A stretch of DNA of 53,726 bases from an uncultured Lactobacillus sp. (GCF_902491705.1 NZ_CABUIW010000009.1:1-53726); one strand, 5' to 3'; numbered from the stretch's first letter, positions 33,923 to 42,441 are shown. Made by a program: numbers and translations. Notes: generated by a model from the sequence alone, not told the origin.

Positions 33923-33936
33923 TGTAAGCGTTATCT
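33923..33936 (-). promoter_or_regulatory. Catabolite-responsive element (cre) just upstream of scrB
   Basis: TGTAAGCGTTATCT matches the CcpA consensus TGWAANCGNTNWCA at 13 of 14 positions. It lies just after the predicted scrB transcript start, so CcpA would act as a roadblock. Confidence 0.65.
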
Positions 33937-33945
33937 TTACACAAT

Positions 33946-33974
33946 ATTTTAATTGATTATGGAAAATGTGTCAA
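33946..33974 (-). promoter_or_regulatory. scrB-scrR promoter
   Basis: On the minus strand TTGACA (33974-33969), 17 bp, TAAAAT (33951-33946). The -35 box is the left arm of the operator at 33969-33984. Confidence 0.65.
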
Positions 33975-33984
33975 ACGTTTATCA
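33969..33984. promoter_or_regulatory. Probable ScrR operator 1
   Basis: TGTCAAACGTTTATCA, an imperfect palindrome that shares TGTCAAACG with the second operator. It overlaps the scrB -35 box. Confidence 0.65.
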
Positions 33985-34046
33985 TATTATATTTTGTTAA
34001 TTTTACTTATTAATCTATAAGCTAGAAAAATAAATGCAAAAATTTG

Positions 34047-34062
34047 TGTCAAACGATTGACA
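34047..34062. promoter_or_regulatory. Probable ScrR operator 2
   Basis: TGTCAAACGATTGACA has perfect 6-bp arms around ACGA. Its right arm TTGACA is the scrA -35 box. Confidence 0.75.
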
Positions 34063-34084
34063 TATTTTTTGAATACGGTATCAT
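34057..34084 (+). promoter_or_regulatory. scrA promoter
   Basis: TTGACA (34057-34062), 16 bp, TATCAT (34079-34084). Confidence 0.7.
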
Positions 34085-34100
34085 AGTTAGTGAAATGAGA

Positions 34101-34114
34101 ATAAAGCGTTTACA
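34101..34114 (+). promoter_or_regulatory. Catabolite-responsive element (cre) upstream of scrA
   Basis: ATAAAGCGTTTACA; read on the other strand it matches TGWAANCGNTNWCA at 12 of 14. It lies between the predicted transcript start and the AGGAGG of scrA. Confidence 0.55.
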
Positions 34115-34129
34115 TAGGAGGAAACAAAT

Positions 34130-36079
34130 ATGGACCACAGAAAGGTGGCTGAACGAGTAATTAAAGATGTGGGCCGCGACAACATTATTGCCGGTGCTCA
34201 CTGTGCTACTCGTTTGCGTTTAGTTTTAAAGGATGATTCAAAGGTTGACCAAAAGGCATTGGATAATGATCCAGATGTTAAAGGTACATTTAAGACCAAT
34301 GGCCAATATCAAGTTATTATTGGACCAGGGGATGTTAATGACGTTTACGACGAATTCATTAAAATCACTGGTTTAAAGGAATTATCAACTGATGACTTAA
34401 AGAAGGTAGCAGCTGAAGGCCAAAAGAAGAATCCAGTAATGGACTTCATTAAGCTTTTGTCTGACATCTTTGTTCCAATCATTCCAGCTTTGGTTGCTGG
34501 TGGTTTGTTAATGGCTTTGAACAACTTCTTGACTTCACCAGGACTATTTGGTCCTAAGTCAGTTGTTCAAATGGCACCAAACATTGCTGGCTTATCAAGC
34601 ATGATTCAAGTTATGTCAGCTGCGCCATTTATCTTTATGCCAATTCTAGTTGGTATGTCGGCGGCCAAACGATTCGGAGCTAACCAATTCCTGGGTGCAA
34701 CAATTGGTATGATTATGACCACGCCAGGACTTCAAGGTGCAGGACACTTCTGGAACATCTTTGGCTTGCATGTTGCACAAACTAACTACCAATACCAAGT
34801 TATTCCAGTTTTAGTAGCTGTTTGGGTATTGTCAATTTTGGAAAAGTTCTTCCACAAGCACTTACCATCTGCAGTTGACTTCACATTTACACCACTTCTT
34901 TCAATTATGATTACTGGTTTCTTAACTTTCACTATTATCGGACCAGTCTTCAAGGGTGTATCTGATGCTATTACTAATGCCATCGTATGGCTTTACGACA
35001 CAACTGGTGCCTTCGGTATGGGTGTCTTTGGTCTTACTTACTCAGCTATTGTTACTACTGGTCTTCACCAAAGCTTCCCAGCTGTTGAAACTCAACTTTT
35101 AGCAGCATTTGCTAAAAAACCAGCAAGTTCCGGTGACTTTATCTTCGTTACTGCATGTATGGCTAACGTAGCTCAAGGTGCCGCAACTTTCGCAATTTAC
35201 TTCTTAACTAAGAACAAGAAGATGAAGGGTTTGGCAAGTTCATCAGGTGTTTCAGCACTTCTTGGTATTACTGAACCAGCACTTTTCGGTGTTAACTTAA
35301 AATACAAATTCCCATTCTTCTGTGCTTTAATCGGTTCCGGTGTTGCAGCTGCCTTTGCAGGTCTTATGCACGTAACTGCTGCCGCACTTGGTTCAGCTGG
35401 TTTCTTAGGATTCCTTTCAATTTATCCAAAGACTATTCCAATGTGGGTAGTATCTGTAGCAATCAGTTTTGCAGTTGCATTCATCCTTACTTATGTTTAC
35501 GGTAAGGGTCACTTAAAGGAAGAAGTTGCTGATCAAGATGTACCAGTAAACGATGCAACTAGCCAAGCTGAAGAAAATCAAAAAGCAGAAAAAGTTTCGA
35601 AAGAACAATTAGCATTAAAGGATGAAGTTATTGCTTCACCAGTTGACGGTACTCCAGAAAGCTTAACTAAGGTTAACGATCAAGTATTCTCAGCTAAGTT
35701 GATGGGTGATGGTGCCGCAGTTATCCCAAGTGATGGTACAATTTATGCTCCAGTAACTGGTACTGTTACTATTGCTTACGAAACTAAGCACGCATATGGT
35801 ATTAAGTCAGATGATGGTGCAGAAGTATTGATCCACATTGGTCTTGATACTGTAAACCTTAAGGGTGAACACTTCGAAAGCTTTGTAAAGCAAGGCCAAC
35901 GTGTTCAAAAAGGTGACAAACTTGGCAGCGTTGACTTAGATGCTGTTAAGAAGGCAGGCTATGACACTACTGTAATGGTTGTCATTACTAACACTGCTAA
36001 CTATGCAAATGTTTCAAGAATTACTGATGCAGGCGACAAGCACGGCGATAAGTTGATTGCTGTTACTGCACACGAATAA
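34130..36079 (+). CDS. scrA: Sucrose-specific PTS transporter, EIIBCA
   Basis: Imports and phosphorylates sucrose; 649 residues in B-C-A order. The EIIB domain has Cys25 in GAHCATRLRL, the phosphorylation site. EIIC spans about 100-460 with roughly ten hydrophobic helices and the GITEPALFGVN signature. A charged linker (about 470-505) joins the EIIA domain, where the His in VLIHIGLDTV (about 569) is the phosphorylated residue. AGGAGG precedes the ATG. A complete fused EIIA means no separate protein is needed. The sucrose specificity rests on the neighbours scrB and scrR and on overall similarity; trehalose-type EII proteins share the fold. Confidence 0.93.
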   Translation: MDHRKVAERVIKDVGRDNIIAGAHCATRLRLVLKDDSKVDQKALDNDPDVKGTFKTNGQYQVIIGPGDVNDVYDEFIKITGLKELSTDDLKKVAAEGQKKNPVMDFIKLLSDIFVPIIPALVAGGLLMALNNFLTSPGLFGPKSVVQMAPNIAGLSSMIQVMSAAPFIFMPILVGMSAAKRFGANQFLGATIGMIMTTPGLQGAGHFWNIFGLHVAQTNYQYQVIPVLVAVWVLSILEKFFHKHLPSAVDFTFTPLLSIMITGFLTFTIIGPVFKGVSDAITNAIVWLYDTTGAFGMGVFGLTYSAIVTTGLHQSFPAVETQLLAAFAKKPASSGDFIFVTACMANVAQGAATFAIYFLTKNKKMKGLASSSGVSALLGITEPALFGVNLKYKFPFFCALIGSGVAAAFAGLMHVTAAALGSAGFLGFLSIYPKTIPMWVVSVAISFAVAFILTYVYGKGHLKEEVADQDVPVNDATSQAEENQKAEKVSKEQLALKDEVIASPVDGTPESLTKVNDQVFSAKLMGDGAAVIPSDGTIYAPVTGTVTIAYETKHAYGIKSDDGAEVLIHIGLDTVNLKGEHFESFVKQGQRVQKGDKLGSVDLDAVKKAGYDTTVMVVITNTANYANVSRITDAGDKHGDKLIAVTAHE

Positions 36080-36125
36080 TAAATGAATCCCTCTATGATC
36101 AAAATCAAAACAATTGAGCAATAAA

Positions 36126-36161
36126 GAAAGCTGCTTAAGAAATAATCTTAAGCAGCTTTTT
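36126..36161 (+). terminator. Terminator of scrA
   Basis: AAAGCTGCTTAAGA, 7 nt, TTAAGCAGCTTTTT: a long stem followed by T residues; it could also serve the convergent surface-protein gene. Confidence 0.85.
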
Positions 36162-36169
36162 GTTTTGGA

Positions 36170-37129
36170 TTAATTGGTTAAATTGTCTAAGTCTACAAAA
36201 TATGGAAGATAATTTGAGACTTTAGTTTTGGTATTTTTAACGTTAGAAGCGTCAATGAATGTGTGAGTACCTTTGATTTGGTATTTGTATTGTGGGCCCC
36301 AAGTTCTAGCATTAACAGTCACAGTTGTACCGCTAGGGATGCTTTGTCCCACAATCATATCTCCTAATTTAACGTTGAGCGTCTTTCCATCTACGATGAC
36401 GCGGTTCGTAACAGCACCGTTGATTACAGTAGTACCAGGTAGCCATTTTCCTGCTTTTTCATCATCAGTAGTATTTACGACATAAACTGGTACTTTTTGT
36501 TTACTAGGAGCAGTTACTGTGACTTTTTCACCGTTAGAACAATTTTGCAAACCGTTAATTGCCGCAACGTTTCTAACATTGATGTATTTGCCTTTGCCTA
36601 AAGAATAATAGTAGCTATTCTTGATCTTTTTGTAAGGCAGATAATATTTTGTAACGTCTTTATAATTTTGGCCTTGTTGTAAAACAAAATACTTTTTATC
36701 TTGGCTAGTCTTCTTTAAGTTACCTGAAAAATGTACAGGGTACTTGTAAGACAATTTGCTTATCTTTTTTCCGCTGGCGTTGTAAACATAGCTGTTGTTC
36801 AATAAGCGAAAAGTGTTTTTGCCATCTACTTTGCCAATCGAGTTTAATGGAATGTATCTTCCTTTGCCAATGTAGTAGCAAGCATATTTTTGACCTTTAA
36901 TGAGTTTAGGAGAACCGTAATACTTTAAAACGGTATTGGTTTTGATTAAATTCTTTTTTCCGCCTAGATATTTACCATTCTTGTTATAAGCGAGGTATTC
37001 ACTAGTTGAGTTGTTGTATCTAACTGTTTGAATTGTTTTGGAAGCAGCTTGCACAGGATGACAGATGGCTAGAGAACCGATTGTTATTATTGCAGCAGAG
37101 AAAAGTACTGCTAATCTATTTTTCTTCAT
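36170..37129 (-). CDS. Secreted SLAP-domain surface protein
   Basis: A 319-residue secreted protein. The signal peptide MKKNRLAVLFSAAIITIGSL continues to a likely cleavage after PVQA near residue 29. The mature part is Lys/Tyr-rich, with repeats of the type YNxNGKxL and KYIPLNSIG that resemble SLAP (S-layer associated, non-covalent wall-binding) domains. The last third (LPGTTVINGAVTNRV onward) looks different, as an SH3-like or Ig-like module. The start is ATG 37129, with AAAGGTG 6 bp upstream; a longer frame from a GTG is not supported. No LPXTG motif is present, so attachment would be through the SLAP regions. Confidence 0.75.
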   Translation of the reverse strand: MKKNRLAVLFSAAIITIGSLAICHPVQAASKTIQTVRYNNSTSEYLAYNKNGKYLGGKKNLIKTNTVLKYYGSPKLIKGQKYACYYIGKGRYIPLNSIGKVDGKNTFRLLNNSYVYNASGKKISKLSYKYPVHFSGNLKKTSQDKKYFVLQQGQNYKDVTKYYLPYKKIKNSYYYSLGKGKYINVRNVAAINGLQNCSNGEKVTVTAPSKQKVPVYVVNTTDDEKAGKWLPGTTVINGAVTNRVIVDGKTLNVKLGDMIVGQSIPSGTTVTVNARTWGPQYKYQIKGTHTFIDASNVKNTKTKVSNYLPYFVDLDNLTN

Positions 37130-37268
37130 GATAATCACCTTTCAATAATTTTTGTATCATCATTATTACCCCCCCGAAAGATAAGTCAACGATATTAATA
37201 GGGCTACTAACATAGTAAAATAATAGTAAGTTGATTTCTGTAATAGCTAACAAGAAAAGGGACCAAGT

Positions 37269-37772
37269 ATGAATGTAAAAAGAAACAGAACATGGCTGTT
37301 ATTGGTGATAAGTCTTATTCTAAGTATAATTTTCATCTTTTGGGGCGGCGTGAAGAACGTTGCTAAAATATATGGCATTGTTTTACTTGTTTCTGCCATT
37401 TTACCGATTGTACCAGCGATTTTGTTGACTGCTAAAGTGAGATTGCCACGTATTTTTACTAGTGGTTGGACGTTCATACTTTATCTATTTTGGATCATTG
37501 GATTATGCATTAGTTATTTGATTCGAAGCTGGTTCGGGATTGTCTTTACGCTTTGCTTGTTTATTATTTTCCTTATTTTGGGAATGGTATATGCCTTGAT
37601 TAAAACTTTGCGCAGTCGAAAAGGTGGTAAATATTATTATACTGACGAAGAAGATAACAAAACCTATGAATATGATAGTTTTGGTCAAGCGTATAGAAAG
37701 TATTTAGTAGATGCAATTGAATATGGATTGATAGATGTGATTTTGGAAGCTGCGACTTCCTGGTGGTATTAA
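37269..37772 (+). CDS. Four-helix membrane protein, unknown function
   Basis: A 167-residue protein with a basic start (MNVKRNR), four hydrophobic segments (about 9-26, 32-54, 64-84 and 88-110), then a soluble tail with YYYTDEEDNKTYEYDSFGQAY. AAAGGGA precedes the ATG. I do not recognise a family. It lies upstream of the Rgg-like regulator in the same direction, with a weak terminator between them, so shared control is uncertain. Confidence 0.65.
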   Translation: MNVKRNRTWLLLVISLILSIIFIFWGGVKNVAKIYGIVLLVSAILPIVPAILLTAKVRLPRIFTSGWTFILYLFWIIGLCISYLIRSWFGIVFTLCLFIIFLILGMVYALIKTLRSRKGGKYYYTDEEDNKTYEYDSFGQAYRKYLVDAIEYGLIDVILEAATSWWY

Positions 37773-37773
37773 A

Positions 37774-37806
37774 ATGGCTCTGCCTAATTGGTAGAGCTAT
37801 TTTTTG
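37774..37806 (+). terminator. Weak terminator after the membrane protein gene
   Basis: GGCTCT pairs with AGAGCT around a 10-nt loop, followed by ATTTTTTG. Confidence 0.5.
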
Positions 37807-37910
37807 TTAAAAATATTTTACCAAGATTTCGTTATCGAGAATTAGTGGCTTTCTTGGAATGATGTTAGCATACTAAGTTTGGTAATAACTGAGTGATTAG
37901 GTAATGAAAA

Positions 37911-38735
37911 ATGACAATTGGTGAAGCTTTAAGAGAAGAACGTATAGTGTTAGGGCTAACACAAAAACAAATGGCCGGGGATGTAATCTCAGTAGCTGAA
38001 TATTCTAAGATTGAGAATTCCGTTCACAAGATCGATGCTGATACCTTATTAAAAATACTTAATTTGCATCAAATAGATATTTCAAAATTTTATAGATTAA
38101 TTGCATCAAATTATGCCCAAAAAGAGAGATTACATGATGTAAAATTTTTGACCCTAGACTTAGAGAAGGCGTTCTATAATTCTGATATTGATCGAGTTAA
38201 GCAAATAATTGATATTTTTAATACACTGCCAGATATTTCTGTAGAATTAAAATTGCGTGCGCAGTTAATTTTGGCAGTGCTAAAAAAAGACTACAGTACA
38301 ATAACCGATGACATGAGGAAGCAGATTTTTAAAAGAATGTTTAACCAAGAAAATTGGACAGAAAATCAGAATTCTCTTAGGTTGTTTGGTAACTCGATGT
38401 TTTTATGGGATTATAGCAATGTTTCTGTGATGATGAAATATGTGCTAGATAAGTATGAAAATATTCGTAATTATCCTAGTGATATTGAAGAAAGGATAGC
38501 CCAGATTTGTACTAATTATTTGTATAACGGAATTAAGCATCATAAGACTGATTGCACGGATCGAGCAATTAATGTTCTAAAGAATTTAGATGATATTCCT
38601 CATTTAATGCTGTATAAGGTATTAGGACTATATTTTAAAAACTATTATGAAGGAAATACTAAGGAATTAAAGAATATAAGAAATATGCTTAAAAATAGTG
38701 GCTGTGCTGGATTTATTAATAGATTTCCAAAATAA
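37911..38735 (+). CDS. Rgg/GadR/MutR-family transcriptional regulator
   Basis: A 274-residue regulator with an N-terminal XRE helix-turn-helix (about 4-58: GEALREERIVLGLTQKQMAGD and YSKIENSVHKI) and a long all-helical C-terminal region in the arrangement of Rgg proteins, which often bind short peptides. I found no convincing hydrophobic pheromone gene beside it. No clear ribosome binding site precedes ATG 37911 (only GGTAATG-type sequence). Targets are unknown; the preceding membrane protein is one candidate. Confidence 0.7.
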   Translation: MTIGEALREERIVLGLTQKQMAGDVISVAEYSKIENSVHKIDADTLLKILNLHQIDISKFYRLIASNYAQKERLHDVKFLTLDLEKAFYNSDIDRVKQIIDIFNTLPDISVELKLRAQLILAVLKKDYSTITDDMRKQIFKRMFNQENWTENQNSLRLFGNSMFLWDYSNVSVMMKYVLDKYENIRNYPSDIEERIAQICTNYLYNGIKHHKTDCTDRAINVLKNLDDIPHLMLYKVLGLYFKNYYEGNTKELKNIRNMLKNSGCAGFINRFPK

Positions 38736-38821
38736 ATATCGAATACGAAAATTGTTGGTAAAGATATATGTCTTCCGTCACAATAAAGTAGAGGGAAAAT
38801 CTCTCACTTCTCTGATCACAT

Positions 38822-38856
38822 GAAAAGTCATCGCTATAGCGGTGGCTTTTCTTTTT
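38822..38856 (+). terminator. Terminator between the Rgg-like and LytTR genes
   Basis: GAAAAGTCATCGCT and AGCGGTGGCTTTTC form a stem with a 2-nt loop gap, followed by TTTTT. Confidence 0.8.
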
Positions 38857-38967
38857 GTAGCAATAATTGACCACATACTACATTTTTTTGACCACTTAGT
38901 TCAAAAGCCTAGCTTTTCTTTTTAAATGAAGTTTTAATTAAATTATCAACTAAGAAATGAGGTGAAA

Positions 38968-39426
38968 ATGTTGAAGGTCAAACTAGAAATCGATCCCGAA
39001 AATCAAGATTCAGAAGTCATCATCAAGGCAAGCAAGATCACTCCCGAAATCGAGAGAATCTATCGCAGGTTGCAAGATGATTCGACTCATCCCGATCAGA
39101 TTACAGGGATGCGAGACAATAAAGCATATTACCTTGATTTAAATGAAATCTTATTTTTTGAAACTGCAGATAAGCAAGTCATGGCACATACAAAGAATCA
39201 CAGCTATGTTGTGAAATATAAGTTGTATGAACTAGAGAACTTGCTTGGCGGGCAATTCATGCGAGTGTCCAAGTCGACTATTCTTAATCTAGATCAGATC
39301 TATGCTTTGACGAAGTCGATTTCTAATTGCCAGATACAGTTTCACCATTCTTATAAGACCGTCTATGTTTCTAGGCGTTATTATCGCGAGTTAAAAGAAA
39401 AATTGAATGAAAGAAGGGTTTACTAA
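38968..39426 (+). CDS. LytTR-domain DNA-binding regulator
   Basis: A one-domain LytTR regulator of about 150 residues without a response-receiver domain. The LytTR region spans about 55-150, with YLDLNEILFFETADKQVMAHT and FMRVSKSTILNLDQI typical of the fold. GAGGTGA precedes the coding region; ATG 38968 is used here, but the next codon, TTG 38971, has better spacing and gives the family-like start MKVKLEIDP. Its last base overlaps the ATG of the next gene (TAATG), so it is translationally coupled with a membrane protein, as in LytTR regulatory pairs in which the membrane partner restrains the regulator. Confidence 0.85.
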   Translation: MLKVKLEIDPENQDSEVIIKASKITPEIERIYRRLQDDSTHPDQITGMRDNKAYYLDLNEILFFETADKQVMAHTKNHSYVVKYKLYELENLLGGQFMRVSKSTILNLDQIYALTKSISNCQIQFHHSYKTVYVSRRYYRELKEKLNERRVY

Positions 39427-40196
39427 TGAAGAAAGCTAAGTGGAGTCGAATTTTCTGGGGTGTTGGTTTAATTGTCGCCGCCGTATTTTTAGTCGTTGAC
39501 CAATTGAATTTATTGCCATTTACGGTGGGATTTTGGTCAATCTTTTGGACAATAGTATTTGGAGCAAGTTTGATCGATTCTCTTTTTAATAAAAATCTTT
39601 ATGGATCAATTTTTTCAATTGCCTTTTTGTTAATAATCTATGCCGAACCTTTACATATTGAAGCTTTAGCACCATGGACTATTTTGCTTGTGGCTCTTTT
39701 AGTTTCTGGTGGACTCAGCTTGATTTTTAAAAATAATGTAAAGCCAACGGTTGTAGTTAATGGTAAAAAGGTTGACGTTAATTGGTCAGATTTGAAAAAT
39801 CCGCATCATTTTAAAGCAGACCATGTTCTATCAGACACTAGCTTTGGCGTTGATAGCGACAATGTTGTGATTAGCGAAAAGATGGCAGATGCTTCCCGCT
39901 ATGTTCATTCACAAAATTTAAAGACGATCACCATTAATTCCAGCATGGGGGATGTCGATGTTTATCTTGATGATGCTAAAGCCGCTGGTGATGAAGTAAT
40001 CGTTAATATCGATACTTCAATGGGCGACGTCGATATCTATGTCCCGCAAGATTGGCAAATTGAAAATAACCTCCAAAGTGGTTTTGGTGATGTTGATATC
40101 GATTATACTGATGGCACAGGTACCAAGCTGATTTTGCAAGGTAAAAACAGTATGGGTGATCTGGAAATTCATCACGTACATAAAAAAGAAAATTAG
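39426..40196 (+). CDS. LiaF-like membrane protein, partner of the LytTR regulator
   Basis: A 256-residue protein with about four N-terminal helices (about 8-100) and a cytoplasmic C-terminal half with repeated turns SSMGDVDVYL, TSMGDVDIYVP and GFGDVDIDY. This is the beta-helical region of LiaF/YvqF-type cell-envelope stress proteins. Coupling with the LytTR gene through an overlapping start suggests it controls that regulator in response to envelope stress; this is inferred. Its stop codon lies inside the distal CIRCE-like palindrome upstream of groES. Confidence 0.8.
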   Translation: MKKAKWSRIFWGVGLIVAAVFLVVDQLNLLPFTVGFWSIFWTIVFGASLIDSLFNKNLYGSIFSIAFLLIIYAEPLHIEALAPWTILLVALLVSGGLSLIFKNNVKPTVVVNGKKVDVNWSDLKNPHHFKADHVLSDTSFGVDSDNVVISEKMADASRYVHSQNLKTITINSSMGDVDVYLDDAKAAGDEVIVNIDTSMGDVDIYVPQDWQIENNLQSGFGDVDIDYTDGTGTKLILQGKNSMGDLEIHHVHKKEN

Positions 40197-40226
40197 CACT
40201 CTTGATAAAAAAGTGCTAATTTTTTA
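40193..40226 (+). terminator. Distal CIRCE-like palindrome that also forms the terminator of the LiaF-like gene
   Basis: TTAGCACTC (40193-40201), 9 nt, AAGTGCTAA (40211-40219) matches CIRCE (TTAGCACTC-N9-GAGTGCTAA) at 17 of 18 arm positions. It is followed by TTTTTTATT, so the same DNA can form a terminator hairpin. The stop TAG at 40194-40196 lies inside it. Confidence 0.7.
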
Positions 40227-40254
40227 TTGCTTTTTGTTTCAAACATGGTAAACT
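40227..40254 (+). promoter_or_regulatory. groESL promoter
   Basis: TTGCTT (40227-40232), 16 bp, then TAAACT (40249-40254) with a preceding TGG, an extended -10. It lies between the two CIRCE-like elements. Confidence 0.6.
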
Positions 40255-40266
40255 AATAAATGTAAG

Positions 40267-40293
40267 TTAGCACTTGGTAAAAGTGAGTGCTAA
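40267..40293. promoter_or_regulatory. CIRCE operator (HrcA binding site) of groESL
   Basis: TTAGCACTT, 9 nt, GAGTGCTAA: 17 of 18 arm positions match CIRCE with the exact 9-nt spacer. It lies a few bases past the predicted transcript start, where HrcA would block transcription until heat shock. Confidence 0.93.
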
Positions 40294-40355
40294 TTATTTA
40301 AATTGAAAATAAAAATTAATAATAATGAAGAAGATAATTCCAGGAGGTATTGAAC

Positions 40356-40640
40356 GTGTTAGAACCAATCGGAGATCGTGTCGTTGTAAAAGTTAAGGAT
40401 GAAGAAGAAAAGACAGTCGGTGGCATTGTTTTAGCATCAAATGCTAAGCAAAAGCCAACTCAAGGTGAAGTTGTTGCTGTAGGTGCTGGTGCATACTCAG
40501 ACAACGGTGAAAAGATCCCAATGAGTGTTAAAAAGGGCGATGTAGTTCTTTACGATAAGTATTCAGGCACTAACGTTGAATACGAAGGTGAAAAGTACTT
40601 AGTTCTTCGTGAAAAAGACATTTTAGCAATCGTTAAGTAA
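40356..40640 (+). CDS. groES: Co-chaperonin GroES
   Basis: The lid of the GroEL folding chamber, 94 residues. MLEPIGDRVVVKVKDEEEKTVGG includes the mobile loop that binds GroEL, and the roof loop region and ending VLREKDILAIV are typical. The start is GTG 40356, with AGGAGGT 7 bp upstream; the TTG at 40350 is too close to that site. It is controlled by CIRCE and co-transcribed with groEL 55 bp downstream. Confidence 0.97.
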   Translation: MLEPIGDRVVVKVKDEEEKTVGGIVLASNAKQKPTQGEVVAVGAGAYSDNGEKIPMSVKKGDVVLYDKYSGTNVEYEGEKYLVLREKDILAIVK

Positions 40641-40695
40641 TTAACTACTGGAATATAAATAAGAAAATAAATCTAAACTAAGGAGTAATTAGTTT

Positions 40696-42324
40696 ATGGC
40701 AAAAGATATTAAATTCTCAGAAAATGCAAGACGTTCTCTTTTAAAGGGTGTTGATAAGTTAGCTGATACTGTTAAGACTACTATTGGTCCTAAGGGTAGA
40801 AACGTAGTTTTGGAACAAAGTTATGGTAACCCAGACATCACTAACGATGGTGTTACTATTGCTAAGTCAATTGAATTAAAAGACCACTACGAAAACATGG
40901 GTGCTAAGCTTGTTGCTGAAGCTGCACAAAAGACTAACGATATTGCTGGTGACGGTACTACTACTGCAACTGTTTTGACTCAAGCAATTGCTCGTGAAGG
41001 TATGAAGAACGTTACTGCTGGTGCTAACCCTGTAGGTATTCGTCGCGGTATTGAAAAGGCTACTGAAGCTGCTGTTGATGAATTACACAAGATCAGCCAC
41101 AAGGTTGAATCAAAGGATCAAATCGCAAACGTAGCTGCTGTTTCATCAGCTTCTAAAGAAGTCGGTGACTTGATTGCTGACGCTATGGAAAAGGTTGGTC
41201 ACGATGGTGTTATCACTATTGAAGACTCACGTGGTATTAACACTGAACTTTCAGTAGTTGAAGGTATGCAATTCGATCGTGGTTACTTATCACAATATAT
41301 GGTAACTGACAACGACAAGATGGAAGCAGACCTTGATAACCCATACATCTTGATCACTGACAAGAAGATTTCTAACATCCAAGACATTTTGCCATTATTA
41401 CAAGAAATCGTTCAACAAGGTAAAGCTTTGTTAATCATCGCTGACGATGTTACTGGTGAAGCTCTTCCAACTCTTGTTTTGAACAAGATTCGTGGTACTT
41501 TCAACGTTGTTGCTGTTAAGGCTCCTGGCTTTGGTGACCGTCGTAAGGCACAATTGCAAGATATCGCAGCACTTACCGGTGGTACAGTAATTACTGATGA
41601 CTTAGGTCTTGAATTAAAGGACACTAAGATTGATCAATTAGGTCAAGCTCGTCGTGTAACTGTAACTAAGGACTCAACTACTATTGTTGACGGTGCTGGT
41701 TCAAAGGACGCTATTGAAGAGCGTGAAGACTCAATCAGAAAGCAAATCGAAGAATCAACTTCAGACTTTGATAAGAAGAAGTTACAAGAAAGACTTGCTA
41801 AGTTAACTGGTGGTGTAGCTGTTATCCACGTTGGTGCTGCTACTGAAACTGAACTTAAGGAACGTCGTTACAGAATTGAAGACGCTTTGAACTCAACCCG
41901 TGCTGCTGTTGATGAAGGTTACGTAGCTGGTGGTGGTACTGCTTTGGTAGATGTAGAAAAAGCTATCAAAGATCTTAAGGGTGACACTCCAGATGAACAA
42001 ACTGGTATCAACATTGTTTTAAGAGCTCTTTCTGCACCAGTTCGTCAAATTGCTGAAAACGCAGGTAAAGATGGCGCTGTTGTATTGAACAAGCTTGAAA
42101 ATCAAGAAAACGAAGTTGGTTACAACGCTGCTACTGACAAGTGGGAAAACATGGTTGACGCAGGTATCATTGACCCAACTAAGGTAACTCGTACCGCTTT
42201 ACAAAACGCTGCTTCAATTGCTGCATTGCTTTTGACTACTGAAGCTGTTGTTGCAGAAATTCCTGAAGAAAAACCAGCTGCTCCACAAGGTAACCCAGCA
42301 GGTGCACCAGGAATGGGTATGTAG
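40696..42324 (+). CDS. groEL: Chaperonin GroEL
   Basis: 60-kDa chaperonin of 542 residues. MAKDIKFSENARRSLLKGV, TIGPKGRNV and the ATP motif AGDGTTTATVL (about 85-95) are typical, and the protein ends in the usual Gly/Met-rich tail (GAPGMGM). AAGGAG precedes the ATG. Codon use is strongly biased, as in highly expressed genes. A long terminator lies about 75 bp downstream. Confidence 0.98.
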   Translation: MAKDIKFSENARRSLLKGVDKLADTVKTTIGPKGRNVVLEQSYGNPDITNDGVTIAKSIELKDHYENMGAKLVAEAAQKTNDIAGDGTTTATVLTQAIAREGMKNVTAGANPVGIRRGIEKATEAAVDELHKISHKVESKDQIANVAAVSSASKEVGDLIADAMEKVGHDGVITIEDSRGINTELSVVEGMQFDRGYLSQYMVTDNDKMEADLDNPYILITDKKISNIQDILPLLQEIVQQGKALLIIADDVTGEALPTLVLNKIRGTFNVVAVKAPGFGDRRKAQLQDIAALTGGTVITDDLGLELKDTKIDQLGQARRVTVTKDSTTIVDGAGSKDAIEEREDSIRKQIEESTSDFDKKKLQERLAKLTGGVAVIHVGAATETELKERRYRIEDALNSTRAAVDEGYVAGGGTALVDVEKAIKDLKGDTPDEQTGINIVLRALSAPVRQIAENAGKDGAVVLNKLENQENEVGYNAATDKWENMVDAGIIDPTKVTRTALQNAASIAALLLTTEAVVAEIPEEKPAAPQGNPAGAPGMGM

Positions 42325-42400
42325 TTAAAGGTAGATACTGATTTCTTACAGAATGAATAGAACTCTCACTCTAGTTCAAATCCAATAAATTATTTAATAG

Positions 42401-42441
42401 ACTTCGAAGTTGAACAAAAAGTTCAGCTTCGAAGTTTTTTT
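42401..42441 (+). terminator. Terminator of groESL
   Basis: ACTTCGAAG-T-TGAAC pairs with GTTCA-G-CTTCGAAGT around AAAAA, then TTTTTTT. Confidence 0.9.

Noticed and set aside
38820..38870. A 16-codon peptide MKSHRYSGGFSFCSNN downstream of the Rgg-like gene as a possible pheromone
   Set aside because: It lies in the terminator hairpin, has no ribosome binding site and is not hydrophobic enough for a typical signalling peptide.
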